Part shown: positions 1 through 7,028 of the stretch, one piece after another
Position numbering within the stretch: the first letter of the stretch is position 1
How the letters are laid out: each line of letters opens with the position of its first letter
NCBI GenBank assembly: GCA_018882645.1
Contig: VERM01000026.1
Location: 1-10,565 of the forward strand
Direction of reading: 5' to 3'
Source of the DNA: Ferruginibacter sp.
GTDB lineage: Bacteria; Bacteroidota; Bacteroidia; Chitinophagales; Chitinophagaceae
Length of the DNA: 10,565 bases
The notes under the pieces: generated by a model
What the model was told of the DNA's origin: nothing
The model's database searches: none
What the model saw: only the letters and a program-made list of their open reading frames with translations
Made by a program: the position numbers and the translations under genes

Positions 1-1
1 A

Positions 2-370
2 GAGCGCACTATGCTTGATGAATTTATTTTGGGTAATGGAGTTGGAAAAAGATTTCTGATTGACGCCTTACCTGATGGGAATAAGCCAATACATCCAATT
101 GACAAGAATAGATTAAATGATTTGGTTGACGATATACTTCTGATAAACCCCGATAATATTTTGGTAATACATAATAATAATGTAGATACAGTAAAAGCGT
201 TGCTTAGTGACGTAAGATTTAAACCTTTTGAAGAAAAGCTGGTTCGCAATCCTTTAAAGAAGGGTAGAAGATTGGAAGAATTTGTCTTTCCCTTTCCTTC
301 CGGCATGGCAATACCTAAACATTTTAGAAAAGCTTTAGCGGCCGCAAGAAATGCAGGATACTCGATTTAA
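2..370 (+). CDS. 3' end of an unrecognised gene (left-truncated)
   Basis: The frame is open from the first complete codon at base 2 to a TAA at 368-370. An ATG at 11 could be a start, but codons before it (Glu-Arg-Thr) are also open, so the gene most likely continues left of the window. About 122 residues are visible. There is no signal peptide and no membrane segment. The visible part has a hydrophobic strand-like stretch (N-I-L-V-I-H, about residue 50 from the ATG), a basic patch with many Lys and Arg, and a Phe/Pro-rich segment (F-V-F-P-F-P-S-G) followed by a basic helix near the C-terminus. The order of a 'P-x-N-I-L-V' strand, a helix, then 'F-P-S' plus a helix faintly recalls the C-terminal half of uracil-DNA glycosylase-like folds. 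That is only an impression and no catalytic motif is visible. I do not recognise the family with confidence. Confidence 0.6.
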   Translation, partial: ERTMLDEFILGNGVGKRFLIDALPDGNKPIHPIDKNRLNDLVDDILLINPDNILVIHNNNVDTVKALLSDVRFKPFEEKLVRNPLKKGRRLEEFVFPFPSGMAIPKHFRKALAAARNAGYSI

Positions 371-725
371 GAAAATCATTGAAAATTTACAAATAGAATT
401 ATTCATGCTTTTTAAGTGGATTTGACTAAAAAGTAATCATTTACGGATAACATATTAATTTATATATTGGCTGACTCACTTTAATTAACAATATATATAC
501 AATGGTGCTTATCATTCGGTTAAAACAGGATGTCAGAAAAGATAGAATAAGATTATAGACAACCAATTATTAAGTTTAAAATGAAAGTGTATCACTTCAT
601 CTGCTAGCGACAAAAGTGATATTAAATAAGGCAATCCAAAATCACTTTGCCGGTATTTTAATCACAACGTTCACCAATCAACATCATTTACAAATACACA
701 TCACTTTTTTAGATTGCAATAAAAA
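371..725. other. Gene-free intergenic stretch with repeated ATCACTT heptamers
   Basis: No credible ORF is present in these 355 bp. The sequence ATCACTT occurs at 591-597, 641-647 and 700-706, and once inverted (AAGTGAT) at 614-620. The first and the inverted copy form an 8-bp perfect inverted repeat (590-597 with 614-621, 16-nt spacer). A second small stem (GGCAA 630-634 with TTGCC 647-651) follows. An AT-rich inverted repeat (408-414 with 427-433) lies near the left end but has no T-run, so I do not call a terminator. The region must hold the promoter of the 726 gene, but I cannot point to a Bacteroidota-type TAnnTTTG element. Confidence 0.45.
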
Positions 726-1124
726 ATGCATCTGGAAATAAATGATAACACCCGACTGATAGATATTCAGCAAGCTTTCTCCAATTTCTATCCCTTTCTG
801 TCCATTTGTTTTTACAAAGGTCATCATGAAATCTACGAACCCTCTGAATATACCAATTTAATTGATCCCTATAAAACCATTGGTGAAATAAAAAAGACAC
901 ATATTTCTACTCTTCTCGAAATACAACCCTGGTATAAGGTCAAAGATGTTGAAAAAGAATTTCAGGACAGAATAGGCCTGTCAGCACAGGTTTTCAAAAA
1001 AGAAAAAGACAGCTGGGAGCAGACTACCGGACTAGATAATATCAGCATAAAAGATCTGAATATCCTCGGCAGAAATTCATCAGATGAGTTTATCGTAGTC
1101 GATTATGACGAAACTTTTGAATAA
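726..1124 (+). CDS. Conserved-looking small cytoplasmic protein of unknown function, 132 aa
   Basis: This is a 132-residue soluble protein with no signal peptide, membrane segment or known catalytic motif. The N-terminal half begins with a short beta-like stretch and 'T-R-L-I-D-I-Q-Q-A-F-S-N-F-Y-P-F-L' (about residues 9-25), followed by a strand 'S-I-C-F-Y-K' (26-31). The C-terminal half contains 'F-Q-D-R-I-G-L-S-A-Q-V-F-K-K' (about 79-92), 'S-W-E-Q-T-T' and an acidic tail. From memory, small proteins with this 'D-I-Q-x-x-F-S-x-x-Y-P-F-L' opening recur as hypothetical proteins in Bacteroidota genomes; this needs a search to confirm. The gene stands alone, with 355 bp before it and 273 bp after it. 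The ATG at 726 is preceded by an A-rich leader, as is usual in this phylum. Function is unknown. Confidence 0.8.
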   Translation: MHLEINDNTRLIDIQQAFSNFYPFLSICFYKGHHEIYEPSEYTNLIDPYKTIGEIKKTHISTLLEIQPWYKVKDVEKEFQDRIGLSAQVFKKEKDSWEQTTGLDNISIKDLNILGRNSSDEFIVVDYDETFE

Positions 1125-1397
1125 GCCAGGTTGATAAAAAAGATATTTTGATTGATTAGAAACATTGCAACGAATTGATTTTTAAAATCATAAATCCTTC
1201 TCAAAGTAAATTGGCTCAAAGCTCATCTTAACTTCACTATTAAAAGCTGACAATCGCTTCATTTTTTCCCATCAAAATATATAAGTGATGGTTTTCGTAA
1301 TGCTCTTTTATGTATATTTAATGTTCTATTGAAGGTCGTATGTGAGTTGTTCTTTTCTGAAAAAAAATAATACATTACTACTTTTAAAGTATACAGC
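1125..1397. other. Intergenic region with two AT-rich palindromes
   Basis: These 273 bp contain no ORF worth calling. The element at 1176-1190 has 7-bp arms (TGATTTT/AAAATCA) around one central base, about 50 bp after the preceding stop. Another at 1379-1391 has 6-bp arms (TACTTT/AAAGTA) and ends 6 bp before the ATG at 1398. Both could be protein-binding dyads, but AT-rich palindromes this short also arise by chance. No terminator or clear promoter is visible. Confidence 0.3.
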
Positions 1398-2033
1398 ATG
1401 AAAAAATTGATGTTATGCTTTGCTTTCTATCTAATTTCTGTTGCATTAGTGGCTCAAAATAACTTAAGCCGGAAGAATACCTTCTCCGTAGATTTAAACA
1501 AAGAGTCTCCTGCAATTATAGCTTCTGCTGATTTGTACAATCTAAAAATAAACAATAGCGAACCATTCGTCAATACGAATTATTTAAAGACCAAAAAGAA
1601 TTCTCCCAATAGAGATTTTTGCGATAATATTACTGAGATTATCCTCGCTATGAAAGATGGAAATATGGTTGAATATGCTGCAGAAATTGAATCGAAGAAC
1701 GATAAAATAATCAGATACAAATCTTCAAAGAATCTCAGCAGCCTGATCGATGAAAATTATGTTGTTTATAATAAAAAAGATAAAAATTATGTTTTCTGGG
1801 CGATACAAAACTGCGATGATGAAGAAGATTTAAAAAGTACAACTGAATATTATCTTACTTTTTTTGAAGATTGCTACATACTGAAAAATAATGAAAACAG
1901 CAGCGAAAAGAACGAATATGGGCTAACCGAATACTTTTATGCAATCAATAATTACAAATGCTCAATTTCATTGAATCCGGAGAAAACAGATGAAGGGACC
2001 TTCGTGTTATATATATACTTAATTCCGGATTAG
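1398..2033 (+). CDS. Exported protein of unknown function, 211 aa
   Basis: The N-terminus is a classical signal peptide: M-K-K, a hydrophobic core of about 14 residues, and a V-A-Q end near residue 20, giving a periplasmic or secreted protein of about 190 residues. The mature part is polar and rich in Asn, Lys, Glu and Tyr. It has four cysteines (residues 75, 139, 159, 188), which could form two disulfides. The strand-like alternation and the final 'T-F-V-L-Y-I-Y-L-I-P' suggest a beta-rich fold. There is no lipobox, no membrane segment after the signal and no recognisable enzyme motif. The gene ends in TAG, so amber is a working stop in this genome. It is convergent with the minus-strand gene at 2121-2672. 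I do not recognise the family. Confidence 0.8.
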   Translation: MKKLMLCFAFYLISVALVAQNNLSRKNTFSVDLNKESPAIIASADLYNLKINNSEPFVNTNYLKTKKNSPNRDFCDNITEIILAMKDGNMVEYAAEIESKNDKIIRYKSSKNLSSLIDENYVVYNKKDKNYVFWAIQNCDDEEDLKSTTEYYLTFFEDCYILKNNENSSEKNEYGLTEYFYAINNYKCSISLNPEKTDEGTFVLYIYLIPD

Positions 2034-2046
2034 CGTTTCCTTTATT

Positions 2047-2071
2047 AAAAAACAACAGAAATATCTTGTTG
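2047..2071 (-). terminator. Weak rho-independent-like terminator of the 2121-2672 gene
   Basis: On the minus strand a 5-bp stem (CAACA 2071-2067 with TGTTG 2057-2053, 9-nt loop) is followed directly by six T residues (2052-2047). It lies about 50 nt beyond the stop of the minus-strand gene. On the plus strand the hairpin is followed by A residues, so it is less suited to the convergent gene. The stem is short and AT-rich, hence the low confidence. Confidence 0.35.
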
Positions 2072-2120
2072 AAAAAAACATTTATATGCGGCGATTTCTA
2101 ACATAATCAACTGGCCGATA

Positions 2121-2672
2121 TTACTCCTTATTTTTAGTCAATCTTGTGTCATAAACATTTGTACTCAGAAGCAAATCCGCCAACTGGGTATAAGTTGCCT
2201 GAAATGGCTTATCAATTACAATAGTGTGTTGAAATCTTTTGTTAACTAAATTAATCGAATTGATCGATGTTTTTTTCAATTTGAGAAGCTCACGTTTTTT
2301 CAAAAGAACAGTTACCATAATATTAGCCTCTTCGGGATAAAATTCACCATCAGACATCACAGGTCTTTCAATGATTTCTCCATTTTCCAAATGAAATACA
2401 ACCATATCATTACTGGAGAGAAAGATCGGTCTGGGTACTTTTAAGTACAAAACATTCCCAAAATAACTTATACTATCAGAAGTATAGATAACGCCTCTTA
2501 TGAGACACGAATTCTCTCCCTTAGCAATGGTATCTTTTGTTGTTTGAATAAAAATATCGCCATCCTTATCTACATTTCTCTCAGCAATATTTTGAGAAAA
2601 AGAATTTATAGTAAATAAACTTATCAAAAAAAATGTGAAATGTATAAGAGTATATTTTATAGCAAGTTTCAT
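2121..2672 (-). CDS. Exported protein of unknown function, 183 aa
   Basis: A signal peptide is evident: M-K-L-A-I-K, a hydrophobic core, and an N-S-F-S-Q end near residue 27, leaving a mature periplasmic or surface protein of about 156 residues. The mature N-terminus is acidic and contains 'D-K-D-G-D-I' (about 36-41). The middle appears beta-rich, with segments such as 'V-L-Y-L-K-V-P' and 'M-V-V-F-H-L-E-N-G'. A basic stretch 'L-L-K-K-R-E-L-L-K-L-K-K' (about 128-139) precedes the last third. No catalytic motif, lipobox or further membrane helix is visible. It lies 126 bp downstream of the barrel-gene remnant on the same strand and probably has its own promoter, given the dyad just upstream. 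I do not recognise the family. Confidence 0.8.
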   Translation of the reverse strand: MKLAIKYTLIHFTFFLISLFTINSFSQNIAERNVDKDGDIFIQTTKDTIAKGENSCLIRGVIYTSDSISYFGNVLYLKVPRPIFLSSNDMVVFHLENGEIIERPVMSDGEFYPEEANIMVTVLLKKRELLKLKKTSINSINLVNKRFQHTIVIDKPFQATYTQLADLLLSTNVYDTRLTKNKE

Positions 2673-2693
2673 ATCCGTAATTTTTTGTGAATG

Positions 2694-2710
2694 TTACATT
2701 ATGAATGTAA
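2694..2710. promoter_or_regulatory. 17-bp perfect dyad upstream of the 183-aa exported protein gene
   Basis: TTACATT-ATG-AATGTAA is a perfect inverted repeat with 7-bp arms and a 3-bp centre. It begins 22 bp before the ATG at 2672. On the minus strand a T-run lies before the dyad rather than after it, so it does not look like a terminator of the upstream operon. Its size and position fit an operator for a dimeric regulator, but no regulator is encoded nearby and only one copy was seen. Confidence 0.3.
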
Positions 2711-2798
2711 ACAAAAAAAAGACTTGAGACATAGAAATAAATGTTAAATAATACTAGTATCAATGATGCCAATTCGTATAAATGAATATATCAGCATT

Positions 2799-3881
2799 TC
2801 AAAAATTATGTTTGATTCTTAAAAAAGCCAAGTGATTAAAAGAATTAAATCTGCCGAACTTAGATAAATAATATGATTGCATAAACAGATCTACATCTGT
2901 ATTTTGGGTCATATTGTATTGAATTGCAGGAATAAAAATAAACAGATGACTTGTCGGAGAATACACTGCTGCCATCTGGATATTCAAGAGCGGGTTGATT
3001 TCTTTTCTGATTCTTGCCAACAAACTCCAACGCGTTGGCATTAAATTATCGGGGCTGTTTTGAAAACTATTTAACTTCGATATGTCGATTTCTTTTTGAA
3101 TGCCCGATTGATTAAATAATAATGAACTCGAAAAATACTAGCCCTTTGAAGTGATATAATCAAATTCGACAGAAGCAATGAGATTGGATTGACTGAATCC
3201 CATACCGAAAAAATGCTGTATCTCACCTTTAAATCCTGCATTCGAAATACTGCCCTGCCAGCCAACCCCAATTGTTGGTCTACTCTTGTACATACCCCCG
3301 ATACATTGCCAGTCAAATCCGGCTATATTAAAGTTATATTTCAATGCCATCACAACATCAGCAAAAGATTTCTCCTTTGATATACCAAATTCAAAAGAAG
3401 TCAAATCGTTTCTTTGATAACGTATTTTCATTCCGTCTATACCTGCCCTTTCCTCATAATCAAAATCAAATAAATTGTACGAATTAAAAATATCATTCGG
3501 ATTCCAGGTATTATTCATGCCCCAGTTTATTCGCTGACGCCCGACTTTCACGCTTATTTTTTTTGCCTTGTATTCCATCCACAATCTTTCAATGCTCATC
3601 AATAAATCAGGATGATATGCATAATTCCACCACAATCGGTTCCTCATTTCAAAAGCTGCTTTAATTTCTTTTGAATCAAATTTTATATTCAGTCGGTTAT
3701 GCAATAGATTGCCGTATAGTGTCGGATTTTTTTTAACGGGTAAATTCAAAATATGCATATCTTTCACATAGCCATTTGTTGAAAAAAAATGTGCATTTCT
3801 ATTTGCCGCAGTATCTTTGCTCTGGCCAAAAAGATTTTGAATTGAAGAGATTATTAGAATGAATATAAATATCCGCTTCAT
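2799..3881 (-). pseudogene. Outer-membrane beta-barrel (porin-like) gene interrupted by an in-frame amber codon
   Basis: From the ATG at 3881 the frame encodes 247 residues to a TAG at 3138-3140. The same frame then stays open for 112 more codons to a TGA at 2799-2801. The N-terminus is a signal peptide ending L-F-G-Q near residue 20. The body is a run of alternating amphipathic strands, including a 'G-R-Q-R-I-N-W-G-M-N-N-T-W-N-P-N-D' segment around residue 115-131. This resembles the GRQ-x-x-x-W-G strand and turn of outer-membrane barrel families such as the DUF1302/alginate-export-like proteins. The part after the amber codon continues the strand pattern and ends in R-I-K-H-N-F, with the C-terminal aromatic residue typical of barrels. 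Its start overlaps the ATPase stop by one base (TAATG). Full length would be about 360 residues. It may be a recent nonsense mutation, a sequencing error, or read-through; the first two seem likelier. Confidence 0.75.
3138..3140 (-). other. In-frame amber (TAG) codon inside the barrel gene
   Basis: The minus-strand context is Ser-Lys-Gly-TAG-Tyr-Phe-Ser. No frame change is needed to continue into the C-terminal part. TAG ends at least two intact genes here (2031-2033 and, on the minus strand, 5803-5805), so it is not a reassigned sense codon. A single change from TGG (Trp), CAG (Gln) or AAG (Lys) would produce it. Trp would suit a barrel strand of the form G-W-Y-F, but this is inference. Confidence 0.85.
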
Positions 3882-4630
3882 TACAAAATATCTGTTATTT
3901 TATCTGATACTACCTCTCCGTCAACCAATTTGATGACACGCTTAACCCTGTCAATAACGCGTTGATCGTGGGTAGAAAAAATATAGGTCATTCCTTCCTC
4001 CTTGTTTAACTTGAGCATGATGTCCAACAAATTGAATGCCGCTTCTGAATCCAGATTGGCTGTAGGTTCGTCTGCCAATACAAATTGCGGTTTTGATGCA
4101 AGCGCTCTCAATACCGCCACTCTTTGCTGCTGTCCTCCTGAAAGCTGAGACGGTCTGACATTTTTTTTATCTGACAATCCTACGGCTTGAAACAACATAT
4201 CAATACGTTCATTTCTTTTGAATTTCTTGATCTTCTGTAAAAGCATAATGAACTCTGCATTTTCCTGAGCAGTAAGTACCGGTATCAGATTATATGACTG
4301 AAAAACAAATCCAATATGATGCAAGCGAAACTTTACTAGTTTAGCCTGACTTAATCTTGTTATATCAGTATTATTGATGAGGATACTTCCCGAATCAGGT
4401 TGATCCAACCCTCCAATCATATTTAACAGTGTAGTTTTCCCGGATCCCGAAGGCCCCACCAGCGCTACAAATTCGCCTTTCGACAAATGAAGATGGATAT
4501 TTTTAATGGCTCTTATGGGAATACCTCCGGGATTATATGTTTTACTGATGTTGTGTGCATCAATAACGGTAGCATCTTTTGAATTTAATTTCTCAATGCC
4601 TGTATCGGACTGTTTTGCACGCTTTTCCAT
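3881..4630 (-). CDS. LolD/MacB-type ABC transporter ATPase, 249 aa
   Basis: This is the nucleotide-binding subunit of an FtsX-type ABC transporter; it hydrolyses ATP on the cytoplasmic face to drive the two permeases encoded upstream. All motifs are present: Walker A G-P-S-G-S-G-K-T (59-66), Q-loop Gln111, signature L-S-G-G-Q (163-167), Walker B F-V-L-A-D-E (183-188), D-loop N-L-D (192-194) and H-loop His221. The 'R-A-I-K-N-I' before the first strand and the 'N-L-I-P-V-L-T-A-Q-E-N' after the Q-loop are typical of the LolD/MacB group. The start is placed at ATG 4630 because no other ATG precedes Walker A. This makes a 46-bp overlap with the permease gene and gives an N-terminal extension of about 20 residues before the first family strand. 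Its stop overlaps the barrel start by one base, suggesting coupled translation. The exact cargo is unknown. Confidence 0.93.
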   Translation of the reverse strand: MEKRAKQSDTGIEKLNSKDATVIDAHNISKTYNPGGIPIRAIKNIHLHLSKGEFVALVGPSGSGKTTLLNMIGGLDQPDSGSILINNTDITRLSQAKLVKFRLHHIGFVFQSYNLIPVLTAQENAEFIMLLQKIKKFKRNERIDMLFQAVGLSDKKNVRPSQLSGGQQQRVAVLRALASKPQFVLADEPTANLDSEAAFNLLDIMLKLNKEEGMTYIFSTHDQRVIDRVKRVIKLVDGEVVSDKITDIL

Positions 4631-5799
4631 GTAGGTAAAATTGAAGATATGATTGCTGTAATAAAAAGAAGAATAATCAAGGAGGGAAGTTTCTCGATAG
4701 GGAAAACAGGATAAATGGTTGTTTCAAAACCAAAACTATACATCATATCTTTCCCCATTCCACTGAGGTCAATTCCTTTTTCTCCATAGTATTGAATAGT
4801 CATTAAGGCCATAGGTATGATTACGGGAATGGAAATAATACTCAGAAAAATTGTTTCCAGAATAATCATATACATGATTTTATATTTACCCATTCCTAAG
4901 GCCATCATCATACCTGTTTCATAACGCCTTTCCAAAACAGACATCATCATTGTATTCATGATTCCAAATGAAATGGCAATAAACAGAATGACAAGAATGA
5001 TAAAAGAGTAATAATCGACCGTAGTTACCAATAAATTTGTTTCAGGAGAAAGTGATTTCCAGGAGTCAATCGCCAAGTCAGGAAATTTAATTTTATATCT
5101 CCGCAAACATTCGTCCATCTGTTCATCACTTTTTAATAAAACAGATATTTCATGAATCTGATTTTTCAAAGTCAGCATCGCCTGAATTGATTGTTGAGAC
5201 ACATATACATTAACCTCGTCAATCAAAGCATTATCAGATTGATAAATACCTCTTAATCGGAATGCAGATGAAGTCAAGTTGCCGGCACTGTCTGTTACCG
5301 TGAGTATGATTTTTTGGCCTAAATGTATTTTGAGTTTTTGAGAGAGCTTTTTGCCAATCAATATTCCATTTATATCTTCACGAGGAATCAAAAAGCCTTC
5401 TTTAATTTTTTGATCCAATCCTGAAACAATGATTTCATTTTGTGGCAGAATACCAATGATAGATACGCCTGATACTCCGCTAGCTGTAGAGAGCATTCCT
5501 TCCGAAATTGTTCTTTCAGAAAAAGCCCTGACAGACATATCATTTTTCAAATGATCGGATATCAGTTGAGGATTGGGAATATAATATTCCGTCATTCTAT
5601 CATTTAAAAAGTTTTTTTGATGGATTTGAATATGCCCGGTTTCTGTTTCAATCACTGTTCTTACCCTTGATCTCATCATGCCTTCGTATAATGAAATCAC
5701 CGCCATGCCTGCCAATAGTCCTGATGATACGGAAACAATAATGATCAGACTTCTTATTTTATTTCTCCAGATGTTTCTCCAGGCTATTTTTATGGTCAT
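4585..5799 (-). CDS. FtsX/LolC/E-type ABC permease (second copy), 404 aa
   Basis: This is an inner-membrane subunit with the four-helix MacB/LolC/E layout. An N-terminal helix (about 16-37) follows the amphipathic 'A-W-R-N-I-W-R-N-K' segment, then comes a large periplasmic domain (about 40-260), then three helices (about 264-285, 309-335 and 371-389). The cytoplasmic loop 'S-V-L-E-R-R-Y-E-T-G-M-M-M-A-L-G' (287-302) is the conserved coupling element that contacts the ATPase. The periplasmic domain opens with 'G-H-I-Q-I-H-Q-K' (55-62), shared with the neighbouring permease at 5803-7017; the two are paralogues of equal length. Its ATG follows the other permease's TAG by three bases, so the pair is probably translated together and works as a heterodimer. 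It belongs with the ATPase, LolA-like and barrel genes. Whether it moves lipoproteins or another lipid-like cargo cannot be told. Confidence 0.92.
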   Translation of the reverse strand: MTIKIAWRNIWRNKIRSLIIIVSVSSGLLAGMAVISLYEGMMRSRVRTVIETETGHIQIHQKNFLNDRMTEYYIPNPQLISDHLKNDMSVRAFSERTISEGMLSTASGVSGVSIIGILPQNEIIVSGLDQKIKEGFLIPREDINGILIGKKLSQKLKIHLGQKIILTVTDSAGNLTSSAFRLRGIYQSDNALIDEVNVYVSQQSIQAMLTLKNQIHEISVLLKSDEQMDECLRRYKIKFPDLAIDSWKSLSPETNLLVTTVDYYSFIILVILFIAISFGIMNTMMMSVLERRYETGMMMALGMGKYKIMYMIILETIFLSIISIPVIIPMALMTIQYYGEKGIDLSGMGKDMMYSFGFETTIYPVFPIEKLPSLIILLFITAIISSILPTWKSVQNSPIQALRN

Positions 5800-5802
5800 G
5801 GA

Positions 5803-7017
5803 CTACTTTTTCATTGCGAAGATTGCTTTCATTCGATGTACTACAGACAAAGGATATAACGAAACCATTGTACCAATAATGAATACCATCAATGATTGAT
5901 ATAAAAAAATGGAAAAATCTGTTGATGTTGGAAATATCGGCTCAAAGCCAAATTTCGCATAGGCATCAGCAGCAGCGCCAGAAATTCTTAATGGAAATTT
6001 ATGGAGATAAAAAACCAACGGCGCTCCCAATAATAAGCCAAGTAACGAACCCAGCATAACCGTATATAATGATTCAGTAATCAATAGCAATTGAAGTCGA
6101 AGTTTCGACATTCCAAGTGCGAGTAACATGCCATGCTCTGCTCTCCGCTCAGACATCATAATAACGATTGTACTAAATATCCCAAAACCAACCAGCATAT
6201 AAAGGATGAGTTGCACAATTCGCATGTTTATAGAGTCTGTTTGTATATGCTGTTTGATGTCAGGCATTATTTCTTCCCATGTCATAACTTCATGATCCTT
6301 GTTCATCAATGCTCTTATTTTGTGAGCTGTTTGATTTAGGTCTGAACTCTTTTTAAGCAACAAAGAAGTGGTTGTAACTATAGAATCGGCAAGAAAAAAA
6401 TGCTGAGCTTCAGTCAATGGCATTACCAAAAGACCAGAATTTAATTTGGGAGAAGGTAGCCTTATGATTCCGCTCACAATAAACCGATCTGCAGCTATGC
6501 TTCCCCGGTACCCCTGTCCAATGAGTACGACTGTGTCGTTGACGTTTTTTTTCATTTTATTTGACAATCCTTCAGACAATAGCAATCCTTGACCGCTGTC
6601 CATAAATATTCCCCGAATCAACTTATCACATACCCTTGTGAATTGAAATTTTTCTATTGAGTCGACGCCCAATACTATGGCACCCTTAGTGATTTCTCCA
6701 GAAGAAATCAATGCAAAAGATTCTAGACGATTTGCAATGTGCTCCACCTCTGGAATTTGCCGAATTTTGAATGTAAGATTGGCATCGGAAACAAATCCAT
6801 TTTCGAGTGTTTGCTCTTGCCAATATCCTTTTTGATGAATTTGAATATGCCCGGAATAGCTCCCAACAATATTGCTGATGAGATTCTGAAAAATTCCTTC
6901 TTTTAAACTGCTTGCAGGCAAGGATATGATGGAAGCGAAAGCGATAGCGGACAGAACAATGATTGTACGACTTTTATTTCTCCAGATATTTTTCCATGCA
7001 AGTGTAAAAATCCACAT
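5803..7017 (-). CDS. FtsX/LolC/E-type ABC permease (first copy), 404 aa
   Basis: This paralogue of the 4585-5799 permease has the same length and layout. The amphipathic 'A-W-K-N-I-W-R-N-K' start (7-15) leads into a first helix (about 18-38). A periplasmic domain of about 225 residues follows, then helices at about 267-287, 311-337 and 370-390. The coupling loop reads 'M-S-E-R-R-A-E-H-G-M-L-L-A-L-G' (288-302). 'G-H-I-Q-I-H-Q-K' (56-63) matches the partner at both protein and DNA level. The gene ends in TAG, three bases before the partner's ATG, and begins 11 bp after the LolA-like gene's stop. Two different permeases with one ATPase match the LolC/LolE plus LolD arrangement, in which the complex pulls lipidated substrate out of the inner membrane and hands it to a periplasmic carrier. 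That role here is inference from family and context. Confidence 0.92.
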   Translation of the reverse strand: MWIFTLAWKNIWRNKSRTIIVLSAIAFASIISLPASSLKEGIFQNLISNIVGSYSGHIQIHQKGYWQEQTLENGFVSDANLTFKIRQIPEVEHIANRLESFALISSGEITKGAIVLGVDSIEKFQFTRVCDKLIRGIFMDSGQGLLLSEGLSNKMKKNVNDTVVLIGQGYRGSIAADRFIVSGIIRLPSPKLNSGLLVMPLTEAQHFFLADSIVTTTSLLLKKSSDLNQTAHKIRALMNKDHEVMTWEEIMPDIKQHIQTDSINMRIVQLILYMLVGFGIFSTIVIMMSERRAEHGMLLALGMSKLRLQLLLITESLYTVMLGSLLGLLLGAPLVFYLHKFPLRISGAAADAYAKFGFEPIFPTSTDFSIFLYQSLMVFIIGTMVSLYPLSVVHRMKAIFAMKK

Positions 7018-7028
7018 TAGCGCAAAAT

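Noticed and set aside
408..433. Inverted repeat CTTTTTA/TAAAAAG as terminator of the left-edge gene
   Set aside because: The stem is only A-T apart from one pair, the loop is 12 nt and no T-run follows, so it would not be a stable terminator.
2751..2760. 10-bp palindrome ATACTAGTAT downstream of the barrel gene
   Set aside because: It is short, AT-rich and single-copy; such palindromes are expected by chance here.
2799..3041. A separate 80-residue gene starting at ATG 3041 on the minus strand
   Set aside because: It is in the same frame as the barrel gene, has no signal peptide and reads as its C-terminal strands; it is the tail of that gene, not an independent one.
3138..3140. Amber codon reassignment (for example pyrrolysine-like decoding) as explanation of the split barrel gene
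   Set aside because: TAG is the normal stop of the 1398-2033 gene and of the permease at 5803-7017, and no decoding machinery is visible. A local mutation or error is simpler.
3071..3316. 81-codon minus-strand ORF overlapping the barrel gene in another frame
   Set aside because: It overlaps the barrel gene in a different frame and does not resemble barrel strands; the continuing barrel frame explains the region.
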